A stretch of 64,000 nucleotides of DNA. It comes from Sphingobacteriales bacterium (GTDB lineage Bacteria > Bacteroidota > Bacteroidia > Chitinophagales > Chitinophagaceae). The notes below the pieces were generated by a model. It did not search any database, had not been told where the DNA came from, and saw nothing but the letters and a program-made list of their open reading frames with translations. How positions within the stretch are numbered: the first letter of the stretch is position 1; the number at the start of each line of letters is the position of its first letter. The stretch covers positions 248,001 to 312,000 of the forward strand of contig JACRLZ010000002.1 of the NCBI GenBank assembly GCA_016235125.1. The letters are read 5' to 3'. The position numbers were made by a program, and so were the translations under genes. Below, one piece after another: positions 1 to 8,263 of this stretch.

Positions 1-1
1 A

Positions 2-73
2 ACAGGTGATCCTGTAAAACACCTCGACCTGCAAATGGTGGAAAAACTGTTTGAAAAGAAAGAAAATAAATGA
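2..73 (+). CDS. 3' end of an unidentified gene (partial)
   Basis: An open frame enters from the left edge and ends at the TGA at 71-73, giving 23 C-terminal residues ending in a charged Lys/Glu-rich stretch (VEKLFEKKENK). A hairpin terminator follows about 30 bases later, which supports this being a true gene end. Too little is present to name the product. The next gene downstream is a cold-shock-domain protein on the same strand, beyond the terminator. Confidence 0.55.
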   Translation, partial: TGDPVKHLDLQMVEKLFEKKENK

Positions 74-101
74 TAAATCATTTCATACTTTAATGATTAA
101 A

Positions 102-124
102 GGCCGCATTGCGGTCTTTTTTTA
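102..124 (+). terminator. Rho-independent terminator
   Basis: A six-pair stem (GGCCGC / GCGGTC, with one G-T pair) closes a three-base loop and is followed by a run of seven T. It sits just after the stop codon of the partial gene at the left edge. Confidence 0.7.
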
Positions 125-345
125 TTTTCCAGTCTTTCTCAATTCAATATTCTCCAGGGTATTTTTTTATATCCTTTGGTCCTTGCAGGAGATTGTTTTT
201 AAGCTGACCCGCTACTATTTCAGAACTAAAACTTTTGTCAGGGATAAATGGCCTACCTTTACCTGTAACAAAGCAATTTCCTCTTCCCGCTTTGTTCATT
301 TCTCAACTTACAGCAGGATATTTTATCATTTAAATTAATAACCGC

Positions 346-792
346 ATGGCTGAATCATGGAATAAAAAAGAAAGAGAGAAGAAAAAACAAAAGGAAAGAA
401 AGGACAAAGCCGATAAGATGAAGGAAAGAAAAGAGAATGCAGGCAAAAGCAAAGGCCTGGATGACATGATGGCTTATGTGGATGAGAATGGTGTCATCAC
501 TTCAACACCTCCCGACCCCAGAAAAAGAAAAGAAATCAAACTGGAAGATATTGAGATCGGTGTGCCTGAATATGCAGAGCCAACAGAAGCCGAACGGACC
601 CATACAGGCAAGATCACTTTCTTCAACCATGAAAAGGGTTTTGGCTTCATTAAAGACCAGGTATCACAGGAAAGCATTTTTGTACATGTCAACAACCTGT
701 CGGTTCCTGTGCAGGAGAATGATAAAGTAAGTTTTGAAATCGGCCATGGCCCCAAGGGCCCGATGGCTGTTAATGTAAAACTACTGTCCTGA
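346..792 (+). CDS. Cold-shock-domain protein with lysine-rich N-terminal extension
   Basis: This 148-residue protein carries a cold-shock (OB-fold, single-stranded nucleic-acid-binding) domain in its last 65 residues. The RNP1 motif (KGFGFI) and RNP2 motif (IFVHV) are both readable. The first 40 residues are almost entirely Lys, Glu and Arg and should add non-specific RNA affinity. CspA-type proteins are about 70 residues, so this is the longer variant with a basic extension that is common in Bacteroidota. Its role is probably RNA chaperoning in the cytoplasm. The gene stands alone: a terminator precedes it and the next gene is convergent. Confidence 0.88.
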   Translation: MAESWNKKEREKKKQKERKDKADKMKERKENAGKSKGLDDMMAYVDENGVITSTPPDPRKRKEIKLEDIEIGVPEYAEPTEAERTHTGKITFFNHEKGFGFIKDQVSQESIFVHVNNLSVPVQENDKVSFEIGHGPKGPMAVNVKLLS

Positions 793-803
793 GTTATTAA
801 TTC

Positions 804-1058
804 TTATTTCTCGTCTGAGATACGGGTAAAAGAAATGCCGTTGAAGATGCGGCTCAGGTTATGGTCGTGGGTTTTATTCCACTCCTCAATGTTCCTGCTG
901 CTTACAAACCGCCAAAGATTTTTTGACTTCAACTCCCTGAAATCTGCCAGCTGTATGAATATGCCCGAGACAGGCTGACGGTCTTTAAAGTGTATATTGA
1001 CGGGGTTTTCTCTTTTGACTTTTGTGTCTATATACTTTTCTATCTGGTCGTTGGTCAT
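804..1058 (-). CDS. Small conserved hypothetical protein, possibly Sm-like
   Basis: I place the start at the ATG 1056-1058, giving 84 residues (MTNDQIEKY...). The frame stays open upstream for 43 more codons, but that stretch is Phe/Leu/Ser-rich and looks non-coding. The protein is cytoplasmic and mildly basic. A short beta-rich core (VNIHF..RQPVSGIFIQL) followed by a Trp-containing strand resembles in layout the small-barrel Sm/Hfq fold, in which a strand pair is used for RNA binding. That is only an impression from pattern and length; no Hfq signature is present. It converges with the cold-shock gene 11 bases away. Confidence 0.6.
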   Translation of the reverse strand: MTNDQIEKYIDTKVKRENPVNIHFKDRQPVSGIFIQLADFRELKSKNLWRFVSSRNIEEWNKTHDHNLSRIFNGISFTRISDEK

Positions 1059-1227
1059 GTTGCAGGAATTAGGCAGAAATGTTCTGCAGTTAACAGAGAA
1101 ATTTAGAATAAAAGATAGTTGAGAAAAATGCAGGTGCAGAGGAAACAAAGGGGAAAACGATTTTCTTACAAGAGCAATAAAACTCAATTTATCCCGGTGA
1201 AGATATGCTTTATTGTGCAGGAAGGCT

Positions 1228-1884
1228 TTAGAATTTTCCCAGTGCTCTCAACTCCGCATTTTCCAGGGTATCTTTTTCATAGCCGTTCTTAGCCAGTTTC
1301 AGCAATGCAACAGCCAGCACATCACTCCAGATAATTTTGTGTGGTGCAAATTTTTCAATTAAGGGAAACAGCGGGTAAACCAGTTTGTATAAAAAAGGAA
1401 CCCTTTTGTTTTTATGTCTGGGTCTTACCGCATCGGGCCTGGCAATAAAAGAATTGTGCAAGCCGGATTGCAGCAAATAGTTTTCTGCTTTCCCTTTTAA
1501 TCTTTTAAATATGGTTTTGCTTTTTTCTGCCCGGTCGGCTCCATCGCCGCTTACAAATACAAAGCGGATGGAAGAATCGGTTTGTTTACAGAAATCAATG
1601 CAGGCTTTTGTGTAATCAAAGGTTATCTCTTCATATTTTTTCCGGCTTACCTGAGTTTGTGAAATACCAAGACACCAGATAACTGCATTTGCATTGCGGA
1701 AATAAGATTCCAGCCCGGCATAATCCATAAAATCATTATGGAGAACAACGTTAATTTTGGCCTGTTCAATTTCAGGCTTGCTTCGAACCAGAGCGATGAT
1801 TTCATGAATATTATTATCAGCTATGGCCTGTCTTATTACTTCGGAGCCAATAAGACCGGTGGCGCCGGTAACGATTATCTTCAT
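1228..1884 (-). CDS. NAD(P)-binding atypical SDR / NmrA-like oxidoreductase
   Basis: This 218-residue protein begins with a Rossmann beta-alpha-beta unit. Its glycine motif is GATGLIG at residues 7-13, the TGxxGxxG form of atypical short-chain dehydrogenases. A second conserved strand (VIWCLGIS) and the VFVSGDGAD and RPDAVR segments match HTATIP2/YwnB-like proteins, which bind NAD(P)H and act on unknown substrates or as redox sensors. The classical YxxxK catalytic pair is not obvious, fitting the atypical class. Length matches the family (about 210-220 aa). It is monocistronic and minus-strand. Substrate is unknown. Confidence 0.82.
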   Translation of the reverse strand: MKIIVTGATGLIGSEVIRQAIADNNIHEIIALVRSKPEIEQAKINVVLHNDFMDYAGLESYFRNANAVIWCLGISQTQVSRKKYEEITFDYTKACIDFCKQTDSSIRFVFVSGDGADRAEKSKTIFKRLKGKAENYLLQSGLHNSFIARPDAVRPRHKNKRVPFLYKLVYPLFPLIEKFAPHKIIWSDVLAVALLKLAKNGYEKDTLENAELRALGKF

Positions 1885-1952
1885 CTGATTTTTTTAGAGG
1901 CAAAGTTGCTGAATGTTATATTACGACAGGTACATTTGTATCATTAATGCAG

Positions 1953-1978
1953 AAAAAGAGGCAATGCAGCCTCTTTTT
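1953..1978 (-). terminator. Bidirectional-type hairpin terminator
   Basis: Perfect ten-base arms AAAAAGAGGC and GCCTCTTTTT enclose a six-base loop, so either strand reads a hairpin followed by a T run. It lies just beyond the stop of the minus-strand secreted protein at 2006-2410 and most likely ends that transcript before the oxidoreductase gene. Confidence 0.82.
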
Positions 1979-2005
1979 CAATATATATATAATCGGGTTG
2001 TTACT

Positions 2006-2410
2006 TTATCTTATAACTGCAATATTTTGTTCTGTTTTATAATAGCGGTTGATTTCGTAGATCACAGTCTGTTTTGTTTTCCGGTTGAACACTTCCAGTT
2101 CCAGGGTATCATCGCCCAGTTCATCCATGTTAAATAAAAATTTTTTTGAAAAATTACCGGCCTTTACATTATCATGGTAAATAGAATTGCCGAACATATC
2201 CCTGATTGCCAGAGAATAATCAGCATTGATAGCAGAGCCTGCCACTGTTAGCTGAAAGATGATCTGGTTATTAATATTGCCGATAAGTTTTAATTCCACC
2301 TGGCTGCTGCCGTTGCTGCTGTCGGGTGTAGCTGCCGCTGCAGTACTGGCAGAAAAAAGGGTGAGAAATGCAAATGCGATAAGACGGTTGTTTCTGAATA
2401 TTTTTTTCAT
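2006..2410 (-). CDS. Secreted/periplasmic hypothetical protein
   Basis: The start is put at the ATG 2408-2410, which begins a good signal peptide (MKKIFRNNRLIAFAFLTLF... with a cut near ASTAAAA). This gives 134 residues. The mature part is beta-strand-rich, with alternating hydrophobic positions, and contains a FGNSIYHDNV segment of the kind seen in short beta-sandwich proteins of Bacteroidota. No enzyme motif is visible, so function is unknown. It is monocistronic, with a hairpin terminator downstream. The frame continues 13 codons further upstream, but those would only mask the signal peptide. Confidence 0.65.
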   Translation of the reverse strand: MKKIFRNNRLIAFAFLTLFSASTAAAATPDSSNGSSQVELKLIGNINNQIIFQLTVAGSAINADYSLAIRDMFGNSIYHDNVKAGNFSKKFLFNMDELGDDTLELEVFNRKTKQTVIYEINRYYKTEQNIAVIR

Positions 2411-2915
2411 AATACAGGGTTTAAAAATTAGTAAATCGGGTTTGCTCAAAAAATTCCAGGCAGCAACCGGGCGGCAAACAAAAGGGCAAGTGAAATCAAT
2501 TATCCGTAACGGAAAGCAAAGAAAATTGCTTTGATGGGTAAAATTAAACCCGGGTTACCGGCATTCAAAACCAACTTTTTTACTTTATACTAATTCCCAA
2601 TTAAGGGAGAAACTACCTAAGCTATTAAGCCACAGGATTTTTATTCCCTGAAACCAAAGATGGCCAGCCTTTTTTCAGGTAGCATACTTACTCTAAAGAA
2701 GTGTTATCCGTTTATTTAAAAGACTGGTTTTCAAAATGGGACTTTTGTGTTAAGAAATTAATTCATGGCAGATTTGGCAGGCTCCATAAAAATATTATCT
2801 TCAACCGTTTCGGATATATGCCGGATTGTCATAACTGCCTTGCCTTCAACCAGATGGCGGGGAATTTGATAAATCTAAATAAAGAAATAAAGACAAACAT
2901 TAAAGGAGATATAAA
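2411..2915. other. Gene-free interval of about 500 bases
   Basis: The interval lies between a minus-strand start and a plus-strand start, so it should carry two divergent promoters. I see no TAnnTTTG box placed well for either gene. An open frame from 2701 runs into the next gene in another frame, but it has no family resemblance and overlaps a strong ribosome binding site, so I do not call it. Nothing else is recognised here. Confidence 0.5.
2902..2908 (+). promoter_or_regulatory. Strong Shine-Dalgarno for the DsbA-like gene
   Basis: AAAGGAG stands seven bases ahead of the ATG at 2916. A consensus anti-16S match of this quality is uncommon in Bacteroidota, whose genes mostly lack one, and it fixes the start of the downstream gene. 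Confidence 0.7.
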
Positions 2916-3485
2916 ATGGCGATCAAGAAAGAAGATATAATTATTATTGAACCCAGGGAAATTTTTGTAGGTAAAAAAGATGCACTGGTAACCTTAATGG
3001 AGTTTGGCGAATATGAAAATGAGGAATGTGCCAAGGCCAATGAAGTGGTAAAGCAATTGCTGGAGGAGTTTGAAGGTAAGATAAGATTTCAGTTCCGTCA
3101 CTTTCCGCTTACATTGATTCACCAGCGCAGCCTGAAAGCAAGTGAATCCGCCGTTGCTGCCGGACAGGAAGGGAAATTCTGGGAGATGCACAATGTACTT
3201 TTTGCCAACAGGCGCAATCTTGGAACCACCAGTTTAAAACTTCATTCAAAAGAAGCAGGTGTAAAAAACAAAAAATTCCTGGATGAGCTGGTAAACGGAA
3301 TGTATGGCTGGCAGGTGCAGGATGATCTGAAAGAAGGCATCAACCGGGGGGTAAAGGAAATACCTGCATTTTTTATTAACGATGTTCCCTTTACCGGCAA
3401 ACCTACTTTTGCCAACCTTAGCAATGCGATTACTGCCGCTTTGAAAAAAGCAAAGAAAAAACCGGCATCCAAACAAAAAGTTTAA
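2916..3485 (+). CDS. DsbA-family thioredoxin-fold protein with a single Cys
   Basis: The 189-residue product has the DsbA/FrnE-like layout: a first strand (ALVTLMEFGEYE), a helical insertion with EAxxxAAGQEGKFWEMHNVLF, and the cis-Pro strand (EIPAFFINDVPFTG). In true DsbA-like oxidoreductases CxxC follows the first strand; here that site reads NEECAK, so only the second Cys remains. It has no signal peptide and ends with a Lys-rich tail, so it is probably cytoplasmic. A one-Cys enzyme could act in glutathione- or bacillithiol-type exchange or simply bind a ligand; neither is shown. Start is fixed by a strong ribosome binding site. A terminator follows. Confidence 0.8.
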   Translation: MAIKKEDIIIIEPREIFVGKKDALVTLMEFGEYENEECAKANEVVKQLLEEFEGKIRFQFRHFPLTLIHQRSLKASESAVAAGQEGKFWEMHNVLFANRRNLGTTSLKLHSKEAGVKNKKFLDELVNGMYGWQVQDDLKEGINRGVKEIPAFFINDVPFTGKPTFANLSNAITAALKKAKKKPASKQKV

Positions 3486-3500
3486 TTGATGAATGCATAC

Positions 3501-3534
3501 AAAAAAGCCTCCTGATTTTATCGGGAGGCTTTTT
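3501..3534. terminator. Bidirectional terminator between convergent genes
   Basis: Arms GCCTCCTGA and TCGGGAGGC pair around a five-base loop, flanked by an A run on the left and a T run on the right. It serves both the DsbA-like gene (plus) and the RRM gene (minus), whose stop codons lie on either side. Confidence 0.88.
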
Positions 3535-3540
3535 CAGTTA

Positions 3541-3828
3541 CTACCAGCGGCTGTTGGAGTAAGACGGCTTCCTTGCCGGTCTTTCTTCCTTTGGTCTTGC
3601 CACATTCACTTTAATGCTGCGGCCGTCAACAGTAGCGCCATTCAGTTCTGCAATGGCTTTTTGGGCAGCTGCATCATCGGGCATTTCCACAAAACCGAAG
3701 CCTTTGCTGCGGTTAGTGTATTTGTCCATAATAACTTTAGCAGAAGTCACTTCTCCGTACTCTGCAAAATAAGATCTTAAGTCTTCGTCAATTACAGCGA
3801 AGCTTAAATTTGAAACATAAATGTTCAT
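3541..3828 (-). CDS. RRM-domain RNA-binding protein
   Basis: The 95-residue protein is essentially one RNA recognition motif. RNP2 is IYVSNL (residues 3-8) and RNP1 is KGFGFVEM (about residues 43-50). A short Arg/Pro/Lys tail of about 15 residues follows. Such single-RRM proteins are widespread in Bacteroidota, where Hfq and ProQ are often missing, and they bind single-stranded RNA broadly. Length and motif spacing match the family closely. The 5' region upstream is A/T-rich and about 240 bases long. Confidence 0.93.
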   Translation of the reverse strand: MNIYVSNLSFAVIDEDLRSYFAEYGEVTSAKVIMDKYTNRSKGFGFVEMPDDAAAQKAIAELNGATVDGRSIKVNVARPKEERPARKPSYSNSRW

Positions 3829-3898
3829 TTAAAAAAAATTGTGATTAAAAAATACTTGAGAATAAGGCAAGGGTAAAGAAGACTAACTATTAGCAGAT

Positions 3899-3918
3899 CC
3901 TTCGATGAACTCAGGATT
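3899..3918. repeat. Short degenerate intergenic repeat
   Basis: CCTTCGATGAACTCAGGATT resembles the sequence at 21981-22000 (CCCTTCGACTTCGCTCAGGG): both share CCTTCGA near one end and CTCAGG near the other. Sequences of this type recur between genes in many Bacteroidota genomes. It lies upstream of the RRM gene. Confidence 0.4.
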
Positions 3919-4068
3919 TCAGGCATAGCAGAAAAAATCATCACTTACAAAATGCTGTATCGCTCAAATTAACGGGGCGAAGATACACTATAAATCCCAG
4001 ATCAGGGTTTTTATTTTCTTTCATTCCTCAGGGGAGTATTTGTAATTTTCAGAAACAATAATGCCGGG

Positions 4069-5223
4069 ATGAAAAATTTTGATGTCATAGTGATTGGTGT
4101 GGGTTCTATGGGTGCGGCCACCTGTTACCGCCTTGCCGAAAGGGGATGCAGCGTTTTAGGTCTTGAACAATTCAGCATTCCGCATACAGAAGGCTCTCAT
4201 GCCGGACAAAGCCGAATCATCCGCAAAGCTTATTTTGAACATCCGGATTATGTGCCTTTGCTGAACAGGGCTTACTGCAACTGGCAGCAGCTCGAGGTAC
4301 TGACAAATGAAAAAGTATATTTCAAAACAGGATTATTATATCATGGCCCCTCTCATCACCCGGTCATAAAAGGAGTATTGGAATCAGCATCGATACACGG
4401 TCTTGAGTTAAAAGAACTCACCTGTGAGCAATCGGCAGGAAGATATCATCAGTTCAAAATTCCAACGGGCTTTAAAACAATCTTTGAACCGGATGCAGGT
4501 TTTGTAAGACCCGAAAAAACAATTGTTCTTTATCATGATGAAGCGATAAAGAATGGCGCAGAAATTCATACAAATGAAAGAGTTTTTGAATGGAGAAAAG
4601 ACAGCAAGTCGATAACGGTTATTACAGATAGAAATACGTACCAATGCAATAAACTTATCATCACAGCCGGGGCATGGGCAGCTAAGTTGATCCCGCAGAT
4701 TCATACCCGGTTAAAGATCACACGGCAGGTGGTTCTTTGGGTAAGGCCAGAGAAGGGAGAAATTTTTGAGACATCGCTTTTCCCCTGCTGGCTGGTTGCT
4801 GATGATAAAAGACCCGGGGCATTATATGGATTTCCTTACCTGCCAAAAGATATGTTTGGAGAACCGGAAGGGTTAAAGTTTGCCTGGCACCATCCTGCTG
4901 ATGAAACTGACCCTGATAAGGTAAACAGGGAGGTTTCGGAAATGGAAATCCAGCAATTGATAAATGAGGTAGCTGAATATATACCTGCAGTTAAACATTC
5001 AGAAATCATTGCTACAAAAACATGTTTGTATGCCAACTCACCGGATGAAAATTTTATCATTGATCATTTACCCGGTTATGATGGCGATGTGACGATTGCC
5101 TGCGGCTTCAGCGGGCATGGGTTTAAGTTTGTATCTGTTGTAGGTGAAATTTTAGCTGATCTGGCTACAGAAGGGAGAACGGAATTGCCGATTGATTTCC
5201 TCCGGTTGAAACGGTTTCCTTAA
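4069..5223 (+). CDS. FAD-dependent monomeric sarcosine / N-methyl-amino-acid oxidase
   Basis: This 384-residue protein is a DAO/MSOX-family flavoenzyme. The N-terminal Rossmann motif is GVGSMG (residues 10-15), followed by an acidic strand end (LGLEQF) and the family segment SHAGQSRIIRKAYFE. Cys319 in the TKTCLYANSPDENF segment is the position that carries covalent FAD in monomeric sarcosine oxidase and N-methyltryptophan oxidase. The GFSGHGFKF segment near the C terminus is also conserved. The reaction is oxidative demethylation of an N-methyl amino acid, giving formaldehyde and hydrogen peroxide. Sarcosine, N-methyltryptophan and pipecolate cannot be told apart by eye. It is cytoplasmic. 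Its stop overlaps that of the convergent receptor gene. Confidence 0.88.
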   Translation: MKNFDVIVIGVGSMGAATCYRLAERGCSVLGLEQFSIPHTEGSHAGQSRIIRKAYFEHPDYVPLLNRAYCNWQQLEVLTNEKVYFKTGLLYHGPSHHPVIKGVLESASIHGLELKELTCEQSAGRYHQFKIPTGFKTIFEPDAGFVRPEKTIVLYHDEAIKNGAEIHTNERVFEWRKDSKSITVITDRNTYQCNKLIITAGAWAAKLIPQIHTRLKITRQVVLWVRPEKGEIFETSLFPCWLVADDKRPGALYGFPYLPKDMFGEPEGLKFAWHHPADETDPDKVNREVSEMEIQQLINEVAEYIPAVKHSEIIATKTCLYANSPDENFIIDHLPGYDGDVTIACGFSGHGFKFVSVVGEILADLATEGRTELPIDFLRLKRFP

Positions 5224-7616
5224 TTCGTTTTCTCCGGCGATTCCACATCCAATATATTTTTCTCTTCTTTTTTCCTAACGCCGAAATTATAACGGAGGTT
5301 GATGCCAAACCTTCTCGTATCATTATATCTTCTGCCGGTTGCATTCACAGATCCCTGCTTTAAGGCAAAATCAATTTTATTGGTGAAGAAAATATCATTC
5401 ATGCTCAGCGTTACAATAAATTTTTCTTTGGCAAATTTTCTGTTCACACTTGCATTCAGCATACCGAATGAACCCAACTCATACAACTGCTGCTGGCCTT
5501 TTAAACGCATGAAACCGTTAACTGTGATAACGGAACGTTTGTCTAATTTAAATGTATGATAGGTAAAGAAGGTCCAAGTGCCTTTCTTAAACGAAAGCGG
5601 TTTGTTTTCATATAACCCGTCATAGATCTGGTAATTGAATTGTGCACCGAGTACAAAGAAATAACGGCCTCCCGGCGGTAATGCGCCGAGACCACGGAAA
5701 TACCATTCCCTGTTTTTCCCAAGATTATCATAAGTACGAAGCGCCTGGCTTCTTACACTGTCGGCTTGGTAAGTAACCAATGAAAAAATATCCTTCGTAT
5801 CATTCACACCAACAGCCAGTATCGGCCTTTCATCCACACTTACATTGGCTTCCCAGTTCCGGGTGAATTGTGGTTTTAAAGCAGGATTGCCCATTTCAGT
5901 GAGATACTGGTCAACAAATTTTGGAAAAGGGTTCAGTTGATCATAGCCCGGACGGCTGATACTGCGCCGATAAACCAGATAAGCCCTGAGTTCATAACCC
6001 ATTATTTTCATCAGATTCTTGCTCAGGTAAACATAGGGGAACAAGTCTGTGCGGTGAATATTGAATGTAGTGTCATAAGGAATAATTTGATGACCCTTCA
6101 TATTGATGTTCTCCAGTCTTGCACCGACTTTAATTACTATGTCCTTCCCAAATGTTTTGGCTGCCTGGAAATATGCGGCATTAATATTTTCATCATAATT
6201 AAAACTGTTGGTGCGGCTATTGTCTTTTGAGCGGACATTGTTTACCGTTCTGTAGTACTCTGTTGCATTCCTGAACCGGTGCAATGTACTTTTTACACCT
6301 GTTTCAATGGTCAGCTTCTTTTTCAGTTTGAGTTTTAAATCTGATTTGGCTGAGAATAAATTCCGTTTATTATCCGATTCACCATCACCGCCGGAAGCGG
6401 GTATGACAGGAAGAGTAAAGATGGTTGAAAAGACCTGTTCACCGGTGTTGTGGGTATAATAATGAAACACCTGGCTGTTCCATTCTGAACCAATTGTATC
6501 AATCTTCAGTTTGACTTCAAAACCATTGCCAATAAGAAATGATTTATTATTGTTATTTGTTTGGTTCAGGTTGTTTGATAAGTCATAGCCGGTGCTTATT
6601 TTTTCAATCAGGCTGGTATTTTCACTGCGGCTTTTTGTTTGTGTAAAAGAAGTGTTGCCCGACAATTCAAAATCCCATTTATTCTTAGAGAAACTGTACA
6701 TGTAATTACCGTTATATGCATTAGCAGGATATTTGGTAAAAGCATCCTGTGTAATAACAGTATCAGGAGCAAAAACCCGGTCAGACATTATCTTCTCATA
6801 ATTATTGCGACGGTTATAGTTAAGGCTCACATATAAGTTTTTTTGCCCGTCATTGTTATTGATATTAAATCCTGCATACTGATTGCCATAATTTCCCTGT
6901 TGCATTCCGCTATTCACACTGCCGGTAAGACCGGGTTTAAATCCTTTTCTCAGTACCACATTTACTACGCCACCGCTGCCCGAAGCATCCTGCGAGGCGG
7001 ATGGTGTTCTTACCACTTCAATTTGCTGAATGGCATTGGGCGGAAAGCTTTTCAGCATGGTGGCTACATCTGCGGCGCTCATTTTTAAATCTCTTCCGTT
7101 TATTTGCACAGTGGCCGGCGTAAAACTGCTGATATAAATATTGCCATCCTGGTCAACAAACAGTCCGGGTGTTTTTTCAATTACTTCATATCCGCTGGTA
7201 GAGGCAGCTACCAGGTTTTCCGGATCAATAATCGTTTTATCGTCTTCCTGGCGTATCAATGGTTTTTTGGATGTTACCACTACTTCGTTCAGCGATTTCG
7301 GCATTCTTTCTGCCACAAAGCTGAAAAAACTTTGTTCGCCGGATATATTAATACCTTTTTCAATGAGCAAATAATTAACGGAAGTAATTTTTACGGTGTA
7401 TTGGCTTCTTTTTTCAAGACTGAATTTTGCCACACCGTTACTGTCGGCCACTTTGGTTATTATTTTCAGACTGTCATTACGATTGATTACAGAAACAGAA
7501 GCGAATGCCAGCGGTTCCCTTTTTTGATTGGTGACCTTTATGGTTATGCTTTGTGTTTGGGCAAACAGTTGAAGGAAGATAAAACAACAACTAAGAGACA
7601 GGTAAAATTTCTTCAT
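5220..7616 (-). CDS. TonB-dependent receptor, OMP_b-brl_3 type
   Basis: The start is taken at the ATG 7614-7616, which opens a signal peptide cut after LQLFAQ; the product is 798 residues. A carboxypeptidase-regulatory-like beta domain spans roughly residues 22-95. It is followed by a plug domain with the NEVVVTSKKP lead-in and the GSGGVVNVVLRKG end, and then by an outer-membrane barrel of about 570 residues that ends in an aromatic-rich strand. This architecture matches the outer-membrane beta-barrel proteins of the TonB-receptor superfamily found in Bacteroidota. No SusD partner is adjacent, so the substrate may not be a glycan. A TATTTTTG box stands upstream. The stop codon overlaps the stop of the convergent oxidase gene. 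Confidence 0.9.
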   Translation of the reverse strand: MKKFYLSLSCCFIFLQLFAQTQSITIKVTNQKREPLAFASVSVINRNDSLKIITKVADSNGVAKFSLEKRSQYTVKITSVNYLLIEKGINISGEQSFFSFVAERMPKSLNEVVVTSKKPLIRQEDDKTIIDPENLVAASTSGYEVIEKTPGLFVDQDGNIYISSFTPATVQINGRDLKMSAADVATMLKSFPPNAIQQIEVVRTPSASQDASGSGGVVNVVLRKGFKPGLTGSVNSGMQQGNYGNQYAGFNINNNDGQKNLYVSLNYNRRNNYEKIMSDRVFAPDTVITQDAFTKYPANAYNGNYMYSFSKNKWDFELSGNTSFTQTKSRSENTSLIEKISTGYDLSNNLNQTNNNNKSFLIGNGFEVKLKIDTIGSEWNSQVFHYYTHNTGEQVFSTIFTLPVIPASGGDGESDNKRNLFSAKSDLKLKLKKKLTIETGVKSTLHRFRNATEYYRTVNNVRSKDNSRTNSFNYDENINAAYFQAAKTFGKDIVIKVGARLENINMKGHQIIPYDTTFNIHRTDLFPYVYLSKNLMKIMGYELRAYLVYRRSISRPGYDQLNPFPKFVDQYLTEMGNPALKPQFTRNWEANVSVDERPILAVGVNDTKDIFSLVTYQADSVRSQALRTYDNLGKNREWYFRGLGALPPGGRYFFVLGAQFNYQIYDGLYENKPLSFKKGTWTFFTYHTFKLDKRSVITVNGFMRLKGQQQLYELGSFGMLNASVNRKFAKEKFIVTLSMNDIFFTNKIDFALKQGSVNATGRRYNDTRRFGINLRYNFGVRKKEEKNILDVESPEKTN

Positions 7617-7640
7617 GGCATTGTTTATGGCTGCGAAACT

Positions 7641-7648
7641 CAAAAATA
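7641..7648 (-). promoter_or_regulatory. Putative -7 box for the TonB-dependent receptor
   Basis: Read on the minus strand the sequence is TATTTTTG, a full match to the Bacteroidota TAnnTTTG box, 25 bases ahead of the chosen ATG. A matching -33 TTTG is not evident. Confidence 0.5.
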
Positions 7649-7747
7649 GCCAAATACATATTGGAGAATAAGCGAAAGATGATAAATGGTATTATTTTAA
7701 AATATTTTAACCTTTGCTGATACATTCAATAACTGTAAGTTTATTCA

Positions 7748-8263
7748 ATGGCGGCTGTTCATTTTACTGTTACGATTCAAAAATTTGACCAGCAGGGAGA
7801 AAAAACCGGCTGGACCTATTTTGAGATCCCTGCTGATATAGCGCAAAAATTAAAGCCGGGTAATAAAAAATCATTTCGTGTAAAAGGCAAGCTGGACAAT
7901 TATAAAATATCCGGCATTGCTTTATTGCCAATGGGTGGTGGAAGTTTTATCATGCCGCTCAATGCAGATATGAGAAAAGGAATTGGTAAGCGGCATGGAG
8001 CGATGCTGAAAGTGCAACTGGAGGAAGATAAAAAAGGATTTGTGTTCAATAAGGATTTTACAGTTTGTCTTGCCGATGAACCAAAGGCCAAAGAATTTTT
8101 TCAGACATTGTCCGGTTCACATCAGAGATATTTCAGCAAATGGATTGACAGCGCTAAAACAGATGAGACAAAAGCAAAACGAATTGCTATGGCAGTGAAT
8201 GCCCTTGCTAAGAAATGGGGCTATCCGCAAATGCTGAGAGCTTCACAGGGAAAGCCTATTTAA
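7748..8263 (+). CDS. DUF1905 / YdeI-OmdA-like protein
   Basis: The 171-residue cytoplasmic protein joins two small domains. Residues 1-95 match the DUF1905 beta-barrel pattern (TGWTYFEIPADIA, RVKGKLDNY, GGGSFIMPLNADMRKGIGK). Residues 110-165 match the bacteriocin-protection YdeI/OmdA helical pattern (FFQTLSGSHQRYFSKWID). The two are often fused in Bacteroidota. YdeI has been tied to envelope stress and peptide resistance in enterics, but the biochemical role is unknown. Its 3' end overlaps the 3' end of the convergent peroxidase gene by eight bases. Confidence 0.85.
   Translation: MAAVHFTVTIQKFDQQGEKTGWTYFEIPADIAQKLKPGNKKSFRVKGKLDNYKISGIALLPMGGGSFIMPLNADMRKGIGKRHGAMLKVQLEEDKKGFVFNKDFTVCLADEPKAKEFFQTLSGSHQRYFSKWIDSAKTDETKAKRIAMAVNALAKKWGYPQMLRASQGKPI

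Noticed and set aside
51..338. Open frame of 95 codons on the plus strand
   Set aside because: It starts inside the end of the partial gene, runs through the terminator hairpin and is Phe/Tyr-rich from A/T-rich DNA; no family resemblance.
2701..2940. Open frame of 79 codons before the DsbA-like gene
   Set aside because: It overlaps the strong ribosome binding site and the start of the next gene in a different frame and resembles no protein family.
7104..7649. 181-codon frame antisense to the TonB-dependent receptor
   Set aside because: Composition follows the complement of conserved receptor codons; the receptor on the other strand has clear domains.
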